Positions 60,184 to 64,000 of a DNA stretch of 64,000 nt are shown piece by piece (position 1 is the first letter of the stretch; every line of letters begins with the position of its first letter). The position numbers were made by a program, and so were the translations under genes. The stretch is from contig CM077593.1 of NCBI GenBank assembly GCA_039654915.1, positions 118,537,413 to 118,601,412 of the forward strand, in the 5' to 3' direction. The notes beneath the pieces were generated by a model. That model was not told where the DNA came from. It saw only the letters and a program-made list of their open reading frames with translations, and made no database searches. The DNA is from Aquilaria yunnanensis. Lineage: Eukaryota; Streptophyta; Magnoliopsida; Malvales; Thymelaeaceae.

Positions 60184-60744
60184 GGATAAATTTTACAAAT
60201 CGTTTGTAACCTTTAACTATTGTTAATTTTTAGTCCATAACCTATTAAATGTACTGTTGGTCTTAAGTCTATTAAAAATATTTTCTTTTGGTCTTTCATT
60301 AGATGAAATTCATTAACTCAAAGTAACTGTTTTATATAAAGTTTTAAAATCCTAAAGATTTGGTAATTTTCTTTTGTAGTAACTTTAAACTATATGAAAT
60401 TTTTTTAATAGTCAAGAGATAATTTAAATTAGTATTTTTTTATTTGTAAATGAACTAATTTTAATTTACCGATAGGAGAAACTAGTTATTTGAATTGTCC
60501 ATTAATTGAAAAAAATATATTATACATATTAAATTTATTGTAAGAAAATAAGCAGATAGTTAAACTATGATTTAGGAATTGTTATTAGACAATTATTTTT
60601 GAGTAAAAAATGAAACATCTCTGATACACTTAGGGCCAAAATGAAACATCTCTAATACGTTCAGGAACAAAAGAAAACAGTGAATAGATTAGGGATTAAA
60701 ACAGAAGGATAATTAAAGGATAGGGACAATTTTCGCAATTTACC
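60184..60744. mobile_element. Inverted-repeat MITE, family with GGTAAATT ends, copy 2
   Basis: The left end is GGATAAATTTTACAAATCG and the right end TTTTCGCAATTTACC. Arm words include TTTTGGTCTTTCATTAG on the left and GAACAAAAGAAAACAGTGAA on the right, in inverted order. The flanks (CTTGAGATA, ACTTTGAGA) are similar but not clean. Confidence 0.5.
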
Positions 60745-63474
60745 ACTTTGAGACAACAACTGGGGTAGGCCTAGCAGGCCAGAAGCTTCCATTCCATTTC
60801 GTTTGATTCTATTTTGTAAAGCTAGCCACTTTTGGTGGGCTCACAACTCCCATTCTTTAGCCCGGCCCACTAGAAAAGAATATTACTTACCTCCTTATTT
60901 ATTTTTAATTATTTCTGTTTTTTTTTTAATTTTATTAAATAATCCAATCGAAGACAAGTGCTTCTCAAATTGAATACAAAATTCATGCATGATTCTATAT
61001 CTGTCAAGTCTTAATCAGACGAATTTAATTAAAAGAAGCGGCAAGTGAAATGCAAGTCAACGTTTACATCTGCTTCCACATAAAATAATCGTACCGCTCA
61101 AAATTAGAAAAGAAAGATATTGGTAACGCTAAACGTGTCAAATTAAGGCTAATACTTGATTATAAAATAAGATGGAAGGTGATGAAATGGGGATGGAATT
61201 TTTTGGGAGGTAGGTGGCTGGAATAGGCTAAATGAGGTCAGATTCAAAGTCCAAACGTCTCCTAAAGGACAAAAGGAAAATTTTATCCTTTTCTTCTTGA
61301 ATCATAAAAAAAAAGAAAAGAAAAGAAAAGGAAAAGGAAAAGGTTTGAACAGATAGGCTCGAAACGTGGATCCACAGCGAGCAATTTCGGGAGACAAAGT
61401 TTTATGCTAAAAAATAATTAAAAGTCCAGGCTGGCAGGCTTGTGTGTTCTTTCAATGAGTTTACCCTTTTATTAAAAGTTTGTGTTCTGCCTCCATTCAC
61501 ACGTCCTCTTAGTTATACTTCTTCCCATTATATTGCAGGCCGGCTCAAGGCCAAGGGTGGGCCACTTGGCCTCCATTGCAATTTGAAAACTGAGGGTATT
61601 TTTGTATATTAATTTAAAGTATAGTGGTAAGAGTGACATAAGTTTCCTTTAGATACAATTTCGGCCACCTAGTTTCGAGTAAAATTTCAAAAAATAGGTC
61701 AGCACATTTTGAATGTTTCAACTAAAACCAGTATATGTAACATGAGCAAATCTCAGCCGTTTTAGTGGAGGGTTCCAAGTTTTCTTCTTCTGATCAGTAG
61801 AATCATAAACTAATTAATGTACGTTGCGAGGAGGAATTGGCGGTTTGTGGGCCTGATTCTATTTGACAGGAAGCCGCTCGAATCCACCACCACACAAAAG
61901 GTCCTATTAAAGTTTGGGAGGATTGGAAAACGTGATCAAATTGTCCCACACCAATTCATGAGTTAATCCTAACCGAAAGGGTTCAGCTCTAGACGACTTG
62001 CAAAAGAAATTTTACGAAAGGGGCAATTTTGCTGTATTGAAGAGTAATTTTACTACTATATATATATATATATATATATATTTGTCACGGACGTTTTTAA
62101 AATAGATATATTTATTACCAATGTTTTGAAATAGAAAAATATTTATTATTATAGTACTTATCGGTGAGAATATTTTTCTATTACAAAAAATATTGTGTCA
62201 ATGTATGGATGAGTTGGATTAATTGGACAAATACCATGTTAGCCATACAGTTGGATCACCACCTTTGCACTGAACTCTATCATTCATTGTGCATTGCGCT
62301 TCTAATGAAGGTTTTGTCCAGAGATGCTAGGGGAAGTAGCGGTGAAAATCATGACAATGAGGCTAAGAAAGAAGGATTTGAGGCAGATCCCAATAAGGAT
62401 ATATGGGTCAAGTGTGGAGATCCTAACAGCATAGTACCAGATTTGGTTGGGGGTGTTCATGGATGGAGAGAAAGTCTAGGTACTACCAAAGTGTAATCAT
62501 GGGTTTTATGTCTACTGTATCAACACTTGGCTTAGGTTCCCGATCAATTTGAATAGTAGTACTCCAAAAGTCCTCTCGCACAAACCCTCTCTTCGTTCTC
62601 TCAAGTCTCATTTATCGATAAACTATTCGCTCTATTTCTCCGATCATTTTTCATTATATTGGATTGTGAGAAATGAGGGGAAGTAAGAGCGAAGATGTCT
62701 CTTAGGCTAAGCGAGAAGGGGAAGGCTTGTCGAAACTACTTCAAGGTGATAGTGGATGCCGAGGAAGGTTGCCGGAGGAGGGAGGACAATATGACTATAA
62801 TCCGAAAAAACAAGAAAGAAGCCCCCACACCATATTTATATCTGTACTTTCACATCAGTTTCACGTTAATAAAATATTACAACATCATCATTTTCTTGGC
62901 ATATTTTAACATGTTATTAACAATAGTGGTAAATATACCCGTTTAAAAAAATGTCTGTGAAAAATTTGTTCCAAAAAATATTTGAGTGAAAAAATTACTC
63001 TTCATCCTATATTTTAATGGAAAAATTGTCTCTTTTGCCTAACTATATTATTATTATTATTATTATTATTATTAAATGACATGAAATAGTTATTGAAAGA
63101 GTGAACTTAAATGTAGTTAAAGAAATGTGTTAGGAGTTACAAAAATTTTACATATTATATGTAAATTTTAGACCCCAAATTATTATTTTAGACTCCCAAT
63201 TTTAACATAGTATATGTAAATTTGACGACTTCTTAGGCTCTTATTTGGAGCCTTTAGTAGGACGAACTGATCACATGCATTTCACAGGGCTGCGATAGAC
63301 AAAATAGACAAATGCTATAAGTTGTTAAAATTGATAGGTCACCTTAGTGAAAATCATTTTCGCGTCATTATTCTTAAGTTGAACCATAATGCTTTGTTTA
63401 GCAGTTAGGCCCAATCACAACTTGGCGAGTGTTAGGCAGACAGCGTGCTGAAAGAAAAACAAAGAAGAAAATAA
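60745..63474. other. Intergenic tract
   Basis: No supported gene. Frames at 62164-62496 and 62695-62946 (+) have no recognised motif. An (AT)n run lies at 62057-62081 and an (ATT)n run at about 63044-63074. A G/C-richer patch near 61540-61590 (CCGGCTCAAGGCC) is unassigned. Confidence 0.55.
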
Positions 63475-63697
63475 TACTCTCATCCCATTTTCTTTGCTCT
63501 ATTTAATTTTTTAGATTAATTTAACTTGAATTTATTTATATCATTTTTATTTAAAAAAATAAAAGTATATAGTTAAAAATTATAATTCTTGATTTATCAT
63601 TTATATATAAAGATATTTTATTTATATATTAAAATATTAAAAATAAAAAATTATCAATTAATTACTGAAAAGTGAATGATATAAAAAATTTGAGACA
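63475..63697. mobile_element. Stowaway-like MITE, copy E
   Basis: The left end TACTCTCATCCCATTTT and the right end GAGACAGAAAAAAGTA are inverted. The inside is the reverse complement of copies B and C (TTGATTTATCATTTATATAT, then CTAAAATGTTG-like words). Confidence 0.6.
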
Positions 63698-64000
63698 GAA
63701 AAAAGTAATTAAGACTAGTTTTGGACAGTGGCTCCAAAAAGGATGCGAGGTTCACAAAGAGAATATATGTATATGTCCATATCTACGTACATACATACAT
63801 ATGCGATGTTAATTTTTTGTGATCAAAGTTCATTGTTTCGCATCAATTCTTCACTTACCTGAATCATCTCTTCATATGTAAAAGTAAAAGCAAACAAACA
63901 GATCATCCTCTTCTTCCCGGAATTGGCTCAAAATTTAATATGGGAGTTAAGAAAGAGTAAAAATTTTATATATTATTTTCACAAATTAAAAAGATAAACA
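63698..64000. other. End of window, nothing recognised
   Basis: AT-rich, with TACATACATACATA near 63789. No frame or motif is supported. Confidence 0.6.

Noticed and set aside
62164..62496. 110-codon frame with a GDPNSIVPDLVGG word resembling glycosyl hydrolase family 9
   Set aside because: The match is one short word, the rest of the domain is absent, and there are no exons nearby.

Overview
This is a eudicot plant nuclear DNA window. The evidence is AT-rich sequence, long intergenic tracts with many microsatellites, GT-AG introns, three recognisable plant genes and dense layers of plant transposable elements. I cannot name the species.

Layout. Positions 437-10570 hold the 3' part of a decayed Ty3/gypsy element that looks like the Tat lineage: reverse transcriptase, RNase H and integrase remnants on +, then a three-copy tandem repeat, a decayed antisense gene with a plant mobile domain (4030-8403, -), and an LTR from 9663. 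A 1.4 kb hAT-like element (6816-8215) sits inside the antisense gene. A LINE scrap abuts the LTR (10573-10975). At 12443-13564 (-) lies an intact single-exon receptor-like kinase without an ectodomain. At 15065-25176 (-) lies an intact ASHH1/SDG26-type SET-domain histone methyltransferase. I rebuilt ten coding exons that join in frame to 494 residues, close to the length I recall for Arabidopsis ASHH1. Intron 2 holds a three-LTR TRIM retrotransposon and the 4.3 kb intron 8 is full of repeats.

From 26.5 to 32.5 kb there is a stack of nested insertions. A degenerate array of TTTGTACATATC-like motifs is split by a second copy of the hAT-like element (26876-28412) and by a CACTA-like element (28670-32388). 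The CACTA contains another hAT-like element (30326-31966), which contains a MULE with an exact 9-bp target duplication (30509-31739) and a J-domain-like fragment. From 32.5 to 51 kb I see no convincing gene, only MITEs, inverted-repeat elements, a probable Copia solo LTR (44485-45353), a possible Helitron and microsatellites.

At 51252-53096 (-) lies an intact two-exon AP2/ERF transcription factor of the ABR1/ERF110 type (429 residues). From 53.5 kb to the end the window is again gene-poor, with several inverted-repeat elements, a MULE with a 9-bp duplication (57304-58251) and members of a Stowaway-like MITE family.

The three live genes (kinase, histone methyltransferase, ERF factor) do not form a pathway visible from the sequence. 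I see no cluster or operon-like system. The most unusual content is the nested transposon architecture, the gene fragments carried by MULE-like elements, the antisense gene of the gypsy element and the split start codon of the ASHH1 gene.
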